From positions 2,244,565 to 2,308,564 of the forward strand of contig JANPYM010000006.1 in NCBI GenBank assembly GCA_025890175.1: a stretch of 64,000 bases of DNA, given 5' to 3'. Within the stretch, counting starts at the first letter, position 1. Every line of letters begins with the position of its first letter. A program made the position numbers and the translations under genes. This stretch comes from Ciborinia camelliae (lineage: Eukaryota; Ascomycota; Leotiomycetes; Helotiales; Sclerotiniaceae). Below, in pieces: positions 46,166 to 57,804 of this stretch. The notes below the pieces were generated by a model. That model was not told the origin of the DNA. It ran no database searches and saw only the letters and a program-made list of their open reading frames with translations.

Positions 46166-47111
46166 CGATGAGGTTTGGTTTATCATGAATTTTATGAGGG
46201 TTTGAGTTCAATACGTATGATACATCTGATGAGGGTTTGCACATATACACCCAATGCATATGAAGCGTTGGAGTTGGAGTTGGGGTTGGATAATGTTTAG
46301 AATCCTTTCACTGGCATTACGACATTATTACGAGACATGCCTAGTACACAATACTACTACTTTTTTTCATCAGGGGGCTGCTGCTAATATGGTATGATTA
46401 GGAATGATTTGCTTTTATGGGTAGCTGTCTGAATGTTGGGTCGATACAACGGAATCTCCACCATCTTCCTAATAGTATGTACTGGGGCCGAACAATAAAT
46501 CCGTTTGATATCTGACATTCGGAATTCATTTTGTATATTGACGTCACAAAGACTCCGGAATTTCGACTCCTCAAAGCTTTGGTTTGGAGTGCAGTGCGGA
46601 TCGTTGGGAACTCCATGCCCAGGTATGGATATTGCATACGCATGGGATTTGATGTATATACACGCAGCGGATATATACTACTCTAGATTTTGACAAAGAG
46701 GGGGGTATAATAAAAACCCCGATACCTCAAACAAGTAGGGTATGTAGAATCAAGATGGTTGGCATGCATTCAGATGGGAAGGTGGGATGGGGGAGACAAT
46801 GGAGGAGAGCATATTTGTCGATAATTCATAATACAAACAAGGGGGTACGATGTAAAATGCAACAGGGCAAGAGATGCGAGACGGCGCGACCCGGTTTTCC
46901 CGGGACTACTTCCATTCCGTTGCTGCTAAAGTTACTTACTCCTGCCTCGCTTCGCTAGCAAACTTCCCTATATTCTTCGGCTGATACTCCATCCTCTGAG
47001 ACATTTTCAATGATGGCAGGTAGCTGCTCTTTGGTATTGCACCAGCCCAGTAGATCAAACTTATCATGATGTGGACTTACCCCTCAACCCCTCCATCGCA
47101 ACTGACATGCC
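46166..47111. other. convergent intergenic region
   Basis: The 3' regions of the DUF2985 gene (+) and the UCH gene (-). Frames at 46398-46958 overlap on opposite strands without recognised content. Confidence 0.45.
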
Positions 47112-48085
47112 TCAACCCGACATCTCCTGATCCTCATTGCCACCACCCTTCTTCTTTTCCTCTGCCCTCGTCTTGGTCTTCTTTTTGGCTTCTTCCACCC
47201 ACTCTTCATACGCCTTGGGTCCCTCTTGCAACTTATATCCTATCACACCCTTCAGCACTTCCCCCGAAAACCCCACAAAATTATGTCTCCGCAAAGCATT
47301 CTCAAATTGCCACTCATTCCTCTTCTGTTCCTCCCTCATCAACAATTCCACATCTCCCATTTCTCTTGCCCTAACTCTCAAATCTCTGACCATCGCTAGT
47401 AAATTAAATCGTATCTCAGTTGCCGGGTACCGTGCTATTCTCCTTTGCAACACCGGAATAACTTTCTCCGGGAATTCCTCGAAAGTAGAAGCACCATGAG
47501 ATATAGGAGCAGGTTGCAGACCATCGAGCTCATACAGAGTGCCGTTTATAGATGTATATGCGATGAAATGATACACATCTCCATCCTCATCCCTCAACGA
47601 TCGTTGCGTCTCATCGACAAACGGGCTTGATTTCGCAAAACTGTTGTGAACATCTCTAATCAACTCGCTATTGCTGAGCGCCTCTCCTCTAAATTCGGCC
47701 GGGAATCCGGCGGTGAATTCTTTAAACTCGCGCAAGGGAACCCCGACATCTATTTCCCCATCTTTATTCAGAAGCACGGAGAGGAGAGCTTGGGTACCAC
47801 AAGCATTTTGAATGGTTTGCGCGGCGAAAAAGAGGTTTTCCGCGGCGGAATAATCATAAGAGCCATCTTTGGGTGTGCCGTCTTTATTGGGAGCTTCCCC
47901 GACGGGATATTTAAAGAGGAATATGACGCCGTAGACGGGGGAGAGTTGGCGTAGAAAATCGGAGTCTAGAGCGATCAGTTCTTCGAATTGTACATCTTTG
48001 ACGCCGAGGTTATCGAGAAGAAATGTAAACACTCCCTATAGGGAGAAGAGATTAGCTGTTTGTTTACTCGAAATCGAGGCCAGTG

Positions 48086-48119
<34 letters not shown>

Positions 48120-48235
48120 TGTTTCTTACAGCGTCGGATTCAACTGGATGGAATTGTTAGTATTTTTGGTATTGTATATAGTTTATGTGAACATTTGAAG
48201 ATGAAATACTTACTGGTAGACCAGCCACCACTCAT
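47112..48235 (-). CDS. ubiquitin C-terminal hydrolase, UCH37/UCHL5 type
   Basis: Exons 48235-48214 (22 nt), 48143-48130 (14 nt) and 48035-47112 give 319 aa. The spliced N-terminus MSGGWSTIESDAGVF matches the family start. Catalytic residues are visible: oxyanion Gln85 and Cys91 in AAQTIQNACGTQALLS, His168 in GDVYHFIAYTS and Asp183 in LYELDG. Positions agree closely with human UCHL5 (Cys88, His164, Asp179). A C-terminal ULD-like helical extension (ARYPATEIRFNLLAMVRDLR and following) ends in a KKKTKTRAEEKKKGGG tail. In other eukaryotes this enzyme trims ubiquitin at the 19S proteasome via Rpn13 and joins INO80. The fission yeast equivalent is Uch2. The 14-nt microexon and an AT microsatellite in the next intron are unusual. 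Confidence 0.92.
48089..48117. repeat. AT dinucleotide microsatellite inside a UCH intron
   Basis: About 14 AT units within the second intron (48129-48036) of the UCH37-type gene. Length variation here would alter intron size but not the coding sequence. Confidence 0.85.
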
Positions 48236-48719
48236 ATTTGCTAGAGTTTAATGTACAATGTTTGTGGGGAGTGAGAAGTAGTTTGGAATTTGGAGCTTCA
48301 CGGATATTTGGAGCTAAAGCTTCGGAAACTAAGGTACGGACGGAGTAGCTCCAGGTACGATGAGTTACGTTTGGCGCTAACATCGGCGCTAACCTTTACT
48401 CACGTGATGGACCCGTTTGCTCCCGGTGAGGTTCCAAACGACGGAAAATGGGTTGCGTGATGGTAGCAAATGCACGTCATCTTTTAAGGTTGTCATGTTT
48501 GTGTAGATCTTTGTGTCTATTTATTACCTACGTAGGTATATATATTATATTACTGTGGGGTGTAAGAGATGGAAAAGATGGATAAATTGTTTCCGGAAAG
48601 CTGACTGCAAGAGAGATACCAGATAGATCACACATTTTTAACACAACATATCATTGCATACATATATATATCACTTCAAAGTTGAAAGATTGGACAACAC
48701 CAGTAGGTAGTTCATCTGA

Positions 48720-48752
<33 letters not shown>

Positions 48753-49202
48753 TCCTGGAAGAATATCTGATAAATTATATCTAGACGCATTATCATTGCA
48801 ACCCCAAGCGTTTGCAAATCCATTCCAGTTCGCAATACACAAAATAGCCGCTGTTCTTAAATATAACGCCCAATAATTTTAATAGCCATCCATGGCTGTC
48901 CGTTGAGCATACAAAGCTCAGCTCATTCAATATTTCCTCCAATTCTCAATCCCAGTCAAAAAAACGCCGCCCAATGCAAGATGCTGTAGTGGTATATAAA
49001 GGATCGTGGGTGCTGGTATTCGTACAAGAATGCATAGCGAAAGAAATTCGTAAAATTCGTGAATCGTTGGTCGGATGTGAAGGATAGTCGCTAGGGCGGG
49101 GTAATTAAAAACAATAATTAAGTAGATCCATAAATATGATCTCGTAAATTGATAGTACGCGCGTAATCGTAAATTCAAAAAGGGGTCGAAGAGAATTTGA
49201 TA
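48236..49202. other. intergenic region, UCH promoter and TF 3' region
   Basis: Contains a GATT tetranucleotide run (about 48718-48747) and a TACCTACGTAGGTA palindrome near 48528-48541. Sites resembling ATCTGATAA occur near 48765 but with no iron gene next to them. No coding exon is supported. Confidence 0.45.
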
Positions 49203-51504
49203 TTAAAGCTCGCGGCTTTTCCCCTTGGAATCCGCCGGAGTAGTGTCGTATGGAGAGTGAGGTAGAGATAGAGGTCGAGGATGTTGATGTTGATTTTGAT
49301 GATGTTGTGGATGGTGTGGGTGGTGAGAATGTTGAGGATGCTGAGGATGCTGAGGATGCTGGAAATGTTGTGAATGTTGAGGATGCTGAGTATGTTGAGA
49401 GTGAGAAGTATGAGAAGTATAAGGGTGAAATTGAGGCAAATTCTGCATGTGTTGCTGCATATGATCTGACGATTGAGGTTCAAATTTGATTGAGTCCGCA
49501 GAAGACCTGGGTTCAAATTGAAAAGCTGGTGATGTGGTCCTGGTCGTAAATGTTAAATCGCGTTCGTTCGATGTTTATATCCACACGGTCGGAAGCACAA
49601 ACCCGCCGAAATTGGAGCCGGAGCCCTGCCCTTCATAAAGAGTAAAATCATCCCCATGTTCGCTATAGACAGTAGAACCCTCCCCAAAATTCGAAGATGC
49701 CGGGCTATGATATCCACCAAACCCGCTAGGCGATGGAATTCCCAAGTAGTGACTGGCATATGGGTCAAGAGTTAATGGAGGAATGGCTGTAGTAGAGGTT
49801 GGATCAGGAGGCATCGTCATGAGGTGTTCTTGGCTGTAGGTGAAAGCAGGATTCCCATAAGGAGAGATTGTATTGAAATTATCCTCCATGCTGTAACTGT
49901 TGTGTGAAAATGTCGGAAACGAAGCTGTACGTTCTGGCTGAACCCAACCCATGCGGCTTCTAAACTTTGACACCATATCGATGGGGTACTCCATGAGATG
50001 AAGGGGAGTTTGCATATTGGAATCCGAAGTCTGGGAGACATTAATCGAGAACAGTCGGCGAGCGATTTCTTCAATGGGGCCCAAGGAAAGACTACCGAAG
50101 TATGCTGCCCCAACTTCCGGGAAAAGAGGTTCCACGACCAAAGCGATAGTATAATAATGAGCAAGAATGACTAATGCTGAAGGCGATCCTCGTGTTTGCT
50201 GCAGAAACATAACTGGTAGCCAGAACAACCAAGCCCGAAGTGGATTGAGCATTTCGAATCGCTGAGCGGCGGTATGGGATGGGGACACCTTTCGAACACC
50301 TCGGACAAAACTCATGAGCTGTTGAATAGCTTTGGTATCTTCACCATTACCCTTCAAATGAACTTCGACCTTTTGAAGTTGTGCGAAGGCGCGTTGCAAT
50401 GCATCCAAGTCTTGCTTGCGTGGTTGACTGAGTTTTTTCTGGCCGGGCGCTGGAGATGGTGGTGCGGTTGGGAACGTACTTTGCTCTGCAATAAAATCAC
50501 CGAATTGAGATTCCATTTTCCATGGTTGCATAGCGTCAATGACCTATCAGATGTTAGTTAAGGTCAACAGTTAATACCCCAAAATAAATATCTAAATCAT
50601 ACAGATGAAGTCCCATGCATCAGCTGGGTCCAACCACGCCTACGTAAATATTAGCTTAATGACTAACAGGAGATATCTTCATCAACGACTTACCATTCCG
50701 TTGCTTGCCAAGAAAGGAGGAGAGAAGCACCCAGAACTGCGTCGGAGTTTTGTCTTGAAAACTCTCCAATAGCTTCGTGCAAGCCTTTGAGGGCAATACC
50801 ACGATGTATGTATGCCATGTTTGCCGTGAGAGGGCAGTCTGTCAACCAAGCCAGATGGGTGGCAGACAAGGCAAGTAAAGCATGCATGACGAAAGGATAG
50901 TGCGAGCCAATCTTGAGCAATCTGGGAGCTTGGTTAGCATATTCAATCTTCGTCATAAAGAGTAGGTAAACTTACAGTGGAATCTGTCGAGTCCATATGG
51001 TGAAATTGCCAGCATCATGGATGCTGAGCTCGCTGGAAACGGAAGCGACGTGGTGAATGAGACGAAGGTCTTCGAAGGTGAAATACTGAGGGTTGGGAGC
51101 TGGATATATGTATAGATCAGGGAAGGGGAAATTCCCAGTCTGTTGCCAACGCTCGATATCTGCTTCGATTTCCGGGGTCCATAACAAGTCTGCTTTCTCG
51201 GGGGTTGCAGCTCGCTCCTCCTGTACTGGCATGTCCATATATGGACAGCGACAATTGTGTTTCGTACAGTTTCGACTAACTTGGGGTTAATATGGGAGCT
51301 TCTCCACGCTATAAGATAGCTTTGCTTTCTCCGACATACCATTGAGGAAAATTCTCATCGCAACGAATGTGTCTACGTTTGCAAGTTTCACAGCCCTTGC
51401 GTGATTTGGTATGACTATTTCAAGTTCAGTCCATGTCCACAGAGACATTACGAGTGGTATATATCTTACCTCCTACGAGGGGGTCCACCTCCAGGTCCGG
51501 CCAT
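49203..51504 (-). CDS. Zn2Cys6 (C6) fungal transcription factor
   Basis: Seven predicted exons: 51504-51470, 51414-51340, 51275-50976, 50921-50694, 50639-50603, 50543-49603 and 49539-49203 (650 aa). The N-terminus MAGPGGGPPRRSHTKSRKG leads into the zinc cluster GCETCKRRHIRC...QCRNCTKHNCRCPYMD, whose CxxC halves are split by intron 2. The middle resembles the fungal-specific regulatory region of Upc2-like factors (LIHHVASVSSELS, HALLALSATHLAWLT, IHRGIALKGLHEAI, LGASLLLSWQATEW). The C-terminus is Ser/Pro/Tyr-rich. If intron 6 (49602-49540, donor GTTTGT) is not spliced, the protein ends at 49575 (547 aa). Splicing gives GSNFGGTTSPAFQFEPRSSA and a His/Gln-rich tail. A sterol-related role is inferred only from family resemblance. 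Confidence 0.83.
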
Positions 51505-54500
51505 TTTCAATAAGACTTTGGGAAAAGAAGAAGTTTAGAAAAGAGTAAAGAATTGACGACGAAGGCTTGAACGAGTGAAAGCCAACGTCGAAACGGTTTC
51601 GAAAAGGTAAGATCAATCGGATATATAGAAAGCCAAGAAGTTTAAATGTTGCGTGAGAGGCAACAAAAGGGAAGGCACTAGAGGGGATTTGAAAGGTCTC
51701 CGAGGCTGCCGAATATATGTAAGCTTCACCGTCCTCAAAACGAGTGTAATGGTAAGGCTGCAAGAGCCAGCCGGGTTTAATATCTCCTTAGATGACAAAA
51801 CAGCCAGAGTTGAAGGCGCAGCGGCTGAAAGCAACGTAACTGCACTCCGATGTCGAGGTGAGGTTAGACAGGCTTCGAGCAGCAAATAAGCATATAAGCT
51901 GGGTATGTCTTTGGAAATCCGGGAGATCAAGGGAGAATCCGGCCTAATATAATCGTCACACAGAGAGTAATAGTTGCGTAGCGATTGTGTGAATTTGAGT
52001 TGTTCAACGAAGGTAGGTTTTGAGTTAAGGCTGCGAAAGGAATTTCCTCCGAAGGCTTGCCTTTTAGGTTTTGGAGAATTAGGGCTGAGTGAGGACGACA
52101 CAAAAGCGAATGAAAGGAGCCAACGAGGGCTTCCTAAGGGTAATGCACACAAGCGAATGTGGTGGGAAGGAGAAGCTGCAGCGAACGTGAGGGCTGAAGC
52201 GTGTTTGTTTTCTGGATGATCCTAATGCGAAAGGGAAATATCAAAATCATGAATTGGCTGGCGATGCCAGCATTCTAATAGCAAAAGGCGTACTGTGCCG
52301 GTAGTGTGGCAGAATCGATGAAATAGGAATAGCGTTCAGCACAGCCAAGGTACCCGGGATGCGGAGCGCTTCAAAGCCTGCATGTGTAGGGCAGGGTAGT
52401 GTGGTACGTCTAGGATGATGATGGTTTGGATTTGGTATGGTATGGTCAGGGTGGAGGAGGGTCAGGTATGGATGGGTAGGAAGGGTCAGAGTTAATAATA
52501 AATTTATTCTCTTTTTTTGTATGAATGATATGGATAAGTTTAGGTCAGGTGAAGTGAAATCGATTGATTAGTGAGTATTTTCCCGTTGCCAAGAAGAAAA
52601 ACTTGAGAAGTTAGCTGGTGAGAAGTTAGAAGTTATTAGAAGTTAGAACTGCAGTGCAGTGCAGGGCAGGGCAGGGCACTGGGCAGTATGTATGTACATT
52701 GTACAGTAATAGTAGTTCCAACCAAGGGATAGTAGACATTGGCATCCGAGTCTTTTCTTCATTAGACCATTACGTAGCAAACTGCATGACAGACAGATTT
52801 TGCCATGCCATAGGATTGCTCTGCTGTGGTGCTGGAGTGTACTTGCTACCTTGGCCAAATCAAGAGTGCTACTCTACCATTGTTCATCCATTCCACAGTC
52901 CACCGTCCACCGCAGTCCAGTCCACAAGTCCACAGTACCGTACCATTCGTTCATTCTATTTTCATACCGGAGCAAACAAACGATCTTGGGTGCCACAAGG
53001 AGGAAGAGATCACGATTTGTCAGTCTCAGTAGTGTGAGGTCTTAGATTGATCAAGTATGAGTCAAGTATAGGTATAGTTATAAACTCATAAGGTAATAGC
53101 ACAGCACCTATACTGTATCGTTCCAAGGAATTGACGAGGGGGCTTCTTTTAATAGGCAGATGTAAAAATGTTTAAAAAAGAGACAATTGGGGGGGGGAGG
53201 AGGGAGGAGGAGGGACAGGGTATAGTAGTTGAAACTTGAGGGTAGCGAAGGATAGAATTACTGTAAACATGTGAAGCTTGCTTCTAAAGTTCTACGGGTA
53301 CAGTACTTCTTCTTCGTCTTCTTCCACCATCCATTCCATTTCGACAGGGTCATGATATGTTTTGGGGGCGGAACAGCCAAAACTAGGTACCTACTATAGG
53401 GACAGAGTACAACCATCATCAATCCGTGGGTTTTGTGTGTTTTGAGTCTTGACGGCTGGTTGGTTGGTTGGACTACTCCTACCTAGGTATGTATATCCTT
53501 ACTACCACGACTACTACCCACCTTATAATACCTACACTGTATCTAAGAAATCCGATGAGGGTCAATACCTACCTAGGCAATTCTCACCAGTCACCCACCA
53601 TACACACACAAACACACAGAGTCACACCACACACAAGGCTCTGAGGGTCCAAACTTCAAAGCAAGTGGACGGACATTCAAAAAATGTCCATTTAGGTTTG
53701 TTTCACTTGGAAATGGCAGGGGAGGGCAGAGCAGGGCAAGGCAGGGCAGGGTAGGGCAAACAAGTAAAGGGTAAGAAAAAAAAAGGGTTACAATTCCGGT
53801 TTAACCACCTCCGATGTTTCTGTTTCTTACTTTCTTACTTTCTTACATACTTTCTTACCTTACAAGTTACGCTCCTTAGACACAATTCCAATGATTATTT
53901 TTAGCCCTCAAACATTATTACCGTTTGTTTGTTGGTTGTTCGTCCGCCGAAACTTGAAAGAGATCCTCACTACTTAACTGTAGGGAGTAGTGTAGGGAGT
54001 AGGTAGGTAAGTAGGCAGTTAACGTACGGAGTCGAGAAACCCTATGGAGTATAGGCTATAGGGTATATATAGGCTATAGGGTATAGTCTAAAGGGCATAG
54101 GCTATAGGGTCCCTTACTCCGTCCGTACCGTACCGTACCATACCATACCATACCATACCATACCATACCATACCATACCATACATGCCCATGATACAATG
54201 ATACATACCACAATACCATAATACATACCATGATACAATTGGATCCTACCCAACCTTGAACCTCCCTCCAACCTAGCTAGACCTAGAGAGTCGAGACAAG
54301 TTAACAAGAAACAGTTCACCGCTTTCCACTTGTTCCCACCTGGCTTTTCCGGAGAAACTAAGAAAAAACTCTATTTTGTTGCGGATAAGCTAGCAAATAG
54401 CAAATTCACCAAATTCATCAAATTCCTCCACTTACCTAATTTTGATATGAATTTCTGCGTGAGGGACTGAGAGGACATATAATGCGACAGTGCATAACTC

Positions 54501-54973
54501 CAGATGTAGGAGTTTATGAAAAAGATCGGAAGGTTATTGGAGAGAGTTCCCATCTTCCTTGTCGTGAACAACGAACCAACTTCCAGCGGCGTAGATCTTC
54601 TGATGCGGTCTTTGGAATAAGGTATAGCAAGGATTAAGGTGGTGGTGTGTAGTGAGTGCATGGAACTGGAAGGCGGAATGCATCTTGATCCAAAAATAAA
54701 CTGGTGTGAATATTTTAACTCTACACTTACCACACACTTATTACACTTTCATATGAACGTACATCGAGACATACATCGATACATACATTGATACATACAT
54801 TCATCCATACATTCATACATACACTCATCCAGACATTCATCCATACATTCATACATACATATATACCTACCACCAATACTGACTTACTCACATGTTTTTA
54901 TGACAACTTGATGATTCGGATTGGATAGATTCACATTATCTGTTTATGGATGAAATGAATGGAATCAATCTCG
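51505..54973. other. gene-poor region upstream of the Zn2Cys6 gene
   Basis: The 179-codon frame at 52152-51613 (-) has no ATG and probably lies in the leader/promoter of the transcription factor. Elsewhere there are GGGCA runs (52655-52680 and 53715-53760), CCTAGGTA motifs (53395-53575) and CATAC/ACATTC runs. No gene is supported. Confidence 0.5.
54126..54184. repeat. TACCG/TACCA pentanucleotide tandem repeat
   Basis: About twelve units, the first two or three TACCG and the rest TACCA. It is flanked upstream by an imperfect repeat of CTATAGGGTATA (about 54040-54110). Confidence 0.85.
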
Positions 54974-55339
54974 TTACTGGTCGATATCCGAGTCCTTTGC
55001 ACTGCACTGCAGTAATAAGTACCACGGAGACCCGCCTGCCGCATTCTCTTATGTTTCTTACCCGAAAAAGGATTGGCTTGCCATTCATATTGTTGGTCAT
55101 CACCTCCATGCTCATCCCCTCCTTCAATGTCCAGATATCCAAATCCTATGACGAACGAATCAATATCCCTGACCGATCAAAAGATTTCCATGATACAGAT
55201 GTTGGTGGTACCCACTAGGGCGTAGGGCTCCAGCCTCCATTTTCCTTTGCTTGAACTCATCATGTTGACAGAGATTTTGTCGCATTAATGATGAGTATGT
55301 TGGCGAGAAAGGGGTAATAGCTACATACCTATGTGGCAT
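54974..55339 (-). CDS. candidate four-exon small protein, ambiguous model
   Basis: One model joins 55339-55329, 55255-55216, 55145-55062 and 55006-54974 through three GT-AG introns (73, 70 and 55 nt; donors GTATGT, GTGGGT and GTAAGA) into 55 aa ending at TAA. Segments include GKWRLEPYALDLDIWTLKEG, MSMEVMTNNMNGKPILFR and CSAKDSDIDQ. Every junction keeps frame. The support is weakened because other frames over 55160-55320 are also open (for example YSSLMRQNLCQHDEFKQR). A separate ATG-led exon-like stretch with a GTAAGT donor lies upstream at 56017-55933 (MRVYEEPLGPHPSFEEWCLD) and could belong to the same gene. No homology is recognised. Confidence 0.28.
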
Positions 55340-56129
55340 TGTAGTATTTTGGCCTTGACTGGACAAAGCCAAGAGAGTGTTCGTACAAAATACTGTTGCC
55401 TACCACTCACTGATGGCATATACCTAGGTAAATCTACTGGCAATAATACCTACATAGCGATGCAATAAGTATTTCTAAGCAAGTAAAACTATAACTAACC
55501 GACCGACCGAGGCAATTAGCCCTTTTCTCTTTTGTCCAACGTATCGTCGTCTACATCATACGTCCATCCACATCATTATAACCTTCAATTAATTTGCAGT
55601 GCAGTAATGAATGAAACGAACGGCAAGGCATAAAGCAAAACCAAAATGTGATGACATTCGATCAGACTATAATATGATGTTGCGCTACACTGCACACTGC
55701 AATGCAAATGCATGAACGTGAAGCAGGCCCGATATCTATCGATATCCCATCTATCTGTTGCTTATTCGGGAACATCGTCCCTAACCCCCATCCATCCATT
55801 CATTCATCCATTCAATCGTCCGTCCATCGCATCCATCCATCGCCTTACTTGTACTCACTCAATAACTGTGCTGAGAGCCTATGAGCACAACCAAAGCAAA
55901 CCAGCTTATTATTGCATTGTAACGCAACTTACGCATCGTCGCTCGCCCGCCGCTCAAGTCCAAACACCACTCTTCAAAGGAAGGATGTGGCCCCAAGGGT
56001 TCCTCGTACACACGCATTCGTCGCTAACTGGTAACACAAGCGAATGACTCCGCCTCGCACTAAACCACGACCAGTATGACGGATTCAAAAATTGATTCTT
56101 ACCAGTGTCGCACTGTCCACGAAAAGGGT

Positions 56130-56225
56130 ATTGAATTGGGTGGATTCGAACCAAGCAGATAGACAAGCATTCTTCATGTCCAAATGTAGCAAGTCTAGTG
56201 CACTTCCACACTCGGCCACACGTTT
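56130..56225 (-). other. tRNA-like element (possible SINE head or tRNA pseudogene)
   Basis: On the - strand an A-box-like TGGCCGAGTGTGG starts at 56218 and a perfect B-box consensus GGTTCGAATCC occupies 56152-56142. Between them TAGAC (56197-56193) can pair with GTCTA (56164-56160) as an anticodon stem enclosing TTGCTA and about 21 extra nt, like an intron-containing tRNA with GCT at the anticodon position. The acceptor stem hardly pairs, the T stem pairs at only three of five positions and no long variable arm is present. It is therefore not a functional canonical tRNA; internal Pol III promoter elements without an acceptor stem are typical of SINE heads or decayed tRNA genes. Confidence 0.4.
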
Positions 56226-57702
56226 TCTCGTGTCCATTTTTGCATCATTACCATGTCATGGTACAGTGCTGCGAGAGACCCTGGATGTAGGTTTGTTGTT
56301 CTGATGACAGGCTGACTGAAACTGCCGGCGGCTGTGCAAAATATGAGGATTTCATGTCTGTCACAAACATCAAGGGGGCATTAAATACCAAATCCACTCA
56401 TTCAATTCCTTCCCTTCGACATTTTCAAAAATACCCCCCCTCTCACCCCTTTCATATCCGATCCGCTATTGTCATGTCCACCGTTTGGACTTGCCTCATC
56501 ATATTACTAATATAGGAAGCAATGCGATGTTTTCAAGTGATCTAAATCACAGAATAAGCAGATGAACGAAGTTGACCCGAGTGAGGTGTATCCTGTACTC
56601 TCACCCTGCCTTATAATTCAAATCATTATGTCTAATAATTCAGACATTGCATTTCCTGGGTAGCATATCCCGGATTACCACTCCATTGGACTGTACATTC
56701 ATTGGATATCCCAATTCCATATTCTGCATACCAAATATATACTCTATAGAAGAACACTTGACATCAACTATACAAATTCTCATGATTAGCAAAACTTTTT
56801 CACCCCGATCTGCGCTTCGACATACAGAATACTTCAATAAATTATCTAAAACGGGTTAAGAAGTAGAGCTTGTTCTACGGTCATTCTTTCTTTGCACCAG
56901 GAACCGATCCAGACCCATACCAAGTTACCAACCTCGAGGCTCGGGCATCGTTGAGCTTCTAAGCTCTGTTTGTAACCCGTGGCTCAAGGGATCACCCTAT
57001 CTATGTCCTTCCCGTGCCATTTTGATCTGCGATAGGGAATTCCTATACCGTTTCAGCTTCCCAAGTTTCTTCTTATTAATCACCATGCTGGTTCACAATT
57101 TCCTCGCCAAAGACCAGGGGTCTCGACTTCACCACCTTATATCACTGAGGATGTGGATGTAGATTTTGGATATAGGGAATTTTGTGTTGGCTGGAAGAGG
57201 GTGGAGGGATTTGATCATTCCTACTTTATGAGGATAAGTCAAAACTCCCATCGTTTCCTATCATGCTATGTACTCGTATGCAGAAAGATTTTCTTGTGAT
57301 AGTGATATTGATCATACAGTCCATATTGCCTCTAACGCCTCCATCAAAACCTGTCAATCGCGTGGCCAACACTAGTAGTAGACAAAAGACTTACCGAGCA
57401 GTTACTATATAGGTAAGTAAAGAATGTAAACTACTGTAGTATCTGCAGATTCTGCTCCCAATAACCTATTTTTAGCACCCCTTTTTTTTTCCTTCTAGAA
57501 GATCTGAGTTCTTTTCTGCGCGGTACTAGAGGATGCTGTGCGGTGTTGTGCGTGGAATAACACACGAAAGGGTTAACAGTACATGCATGATGCAACATTG
57601 AGATACTACGTAGTATGAAAAGCGGACAACAGCTACATTAATAATCGGTTCTGTTTTTGTAGTGGTCAGGTTTGATGTTTATTCAAGGACGATATTACTC
57701 GG

Positions 57703-57730
57703 CATCATCATCATCATCACCATCATCATC
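57703..57730. repeat. CAT trinucleotide repeat
   Basis: About nine CAT units with one CAC interruption, in non-coding DNA. Confidence 0.8.
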
Positions 57731-57780
57731 GGATCACCTCTTTCTTCCCAGGTATTTTCGTAGATGCATGACTTCGATCG

Positions 57781-57804
57781 CTTTGCTTTGCTTTGCTTTG
57801 CTTT
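57781..57804. repeat. CTTTG pentanucleotide repeat
   Basis: Nearly five tandem CTTTG units directly after CGATCG; non-coding. Confidence 0.8.

Noticed and set aside
49250..49489. Acidic + strand frame rich in Glu, Asp and Val
   Set aside because: It is the antisense of the His/Gln-rich repeat exon of the - strand transcription factor; the repeat period keeps several frames open.
51613..52152. 179-codon open frame on the - strand upstream of the Zn2Cys6 gene
   Set aside because: It contains no ATG (it opens at GTG), has a biased Ser/Leu/Pro composition, and sits where the transcription-factor leader or promoter should be.
54126..54184. Regularly spaced repeats considered as a CRISPR-like array
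   Set aside because: The unit is a contiguous 5-bp microsatellite with no spacers, in a eukaryotic nuclear context.
55402..55932. Two-exon model joining 56017-55933 to 55401-55329 (51 aa, ending at TAG)
   Set aside because: It needs a 531-nt intron, far longer than any other in the window, and conflicts with the equally plausible four-exon model; kept only as a note in the mini-gene finding.
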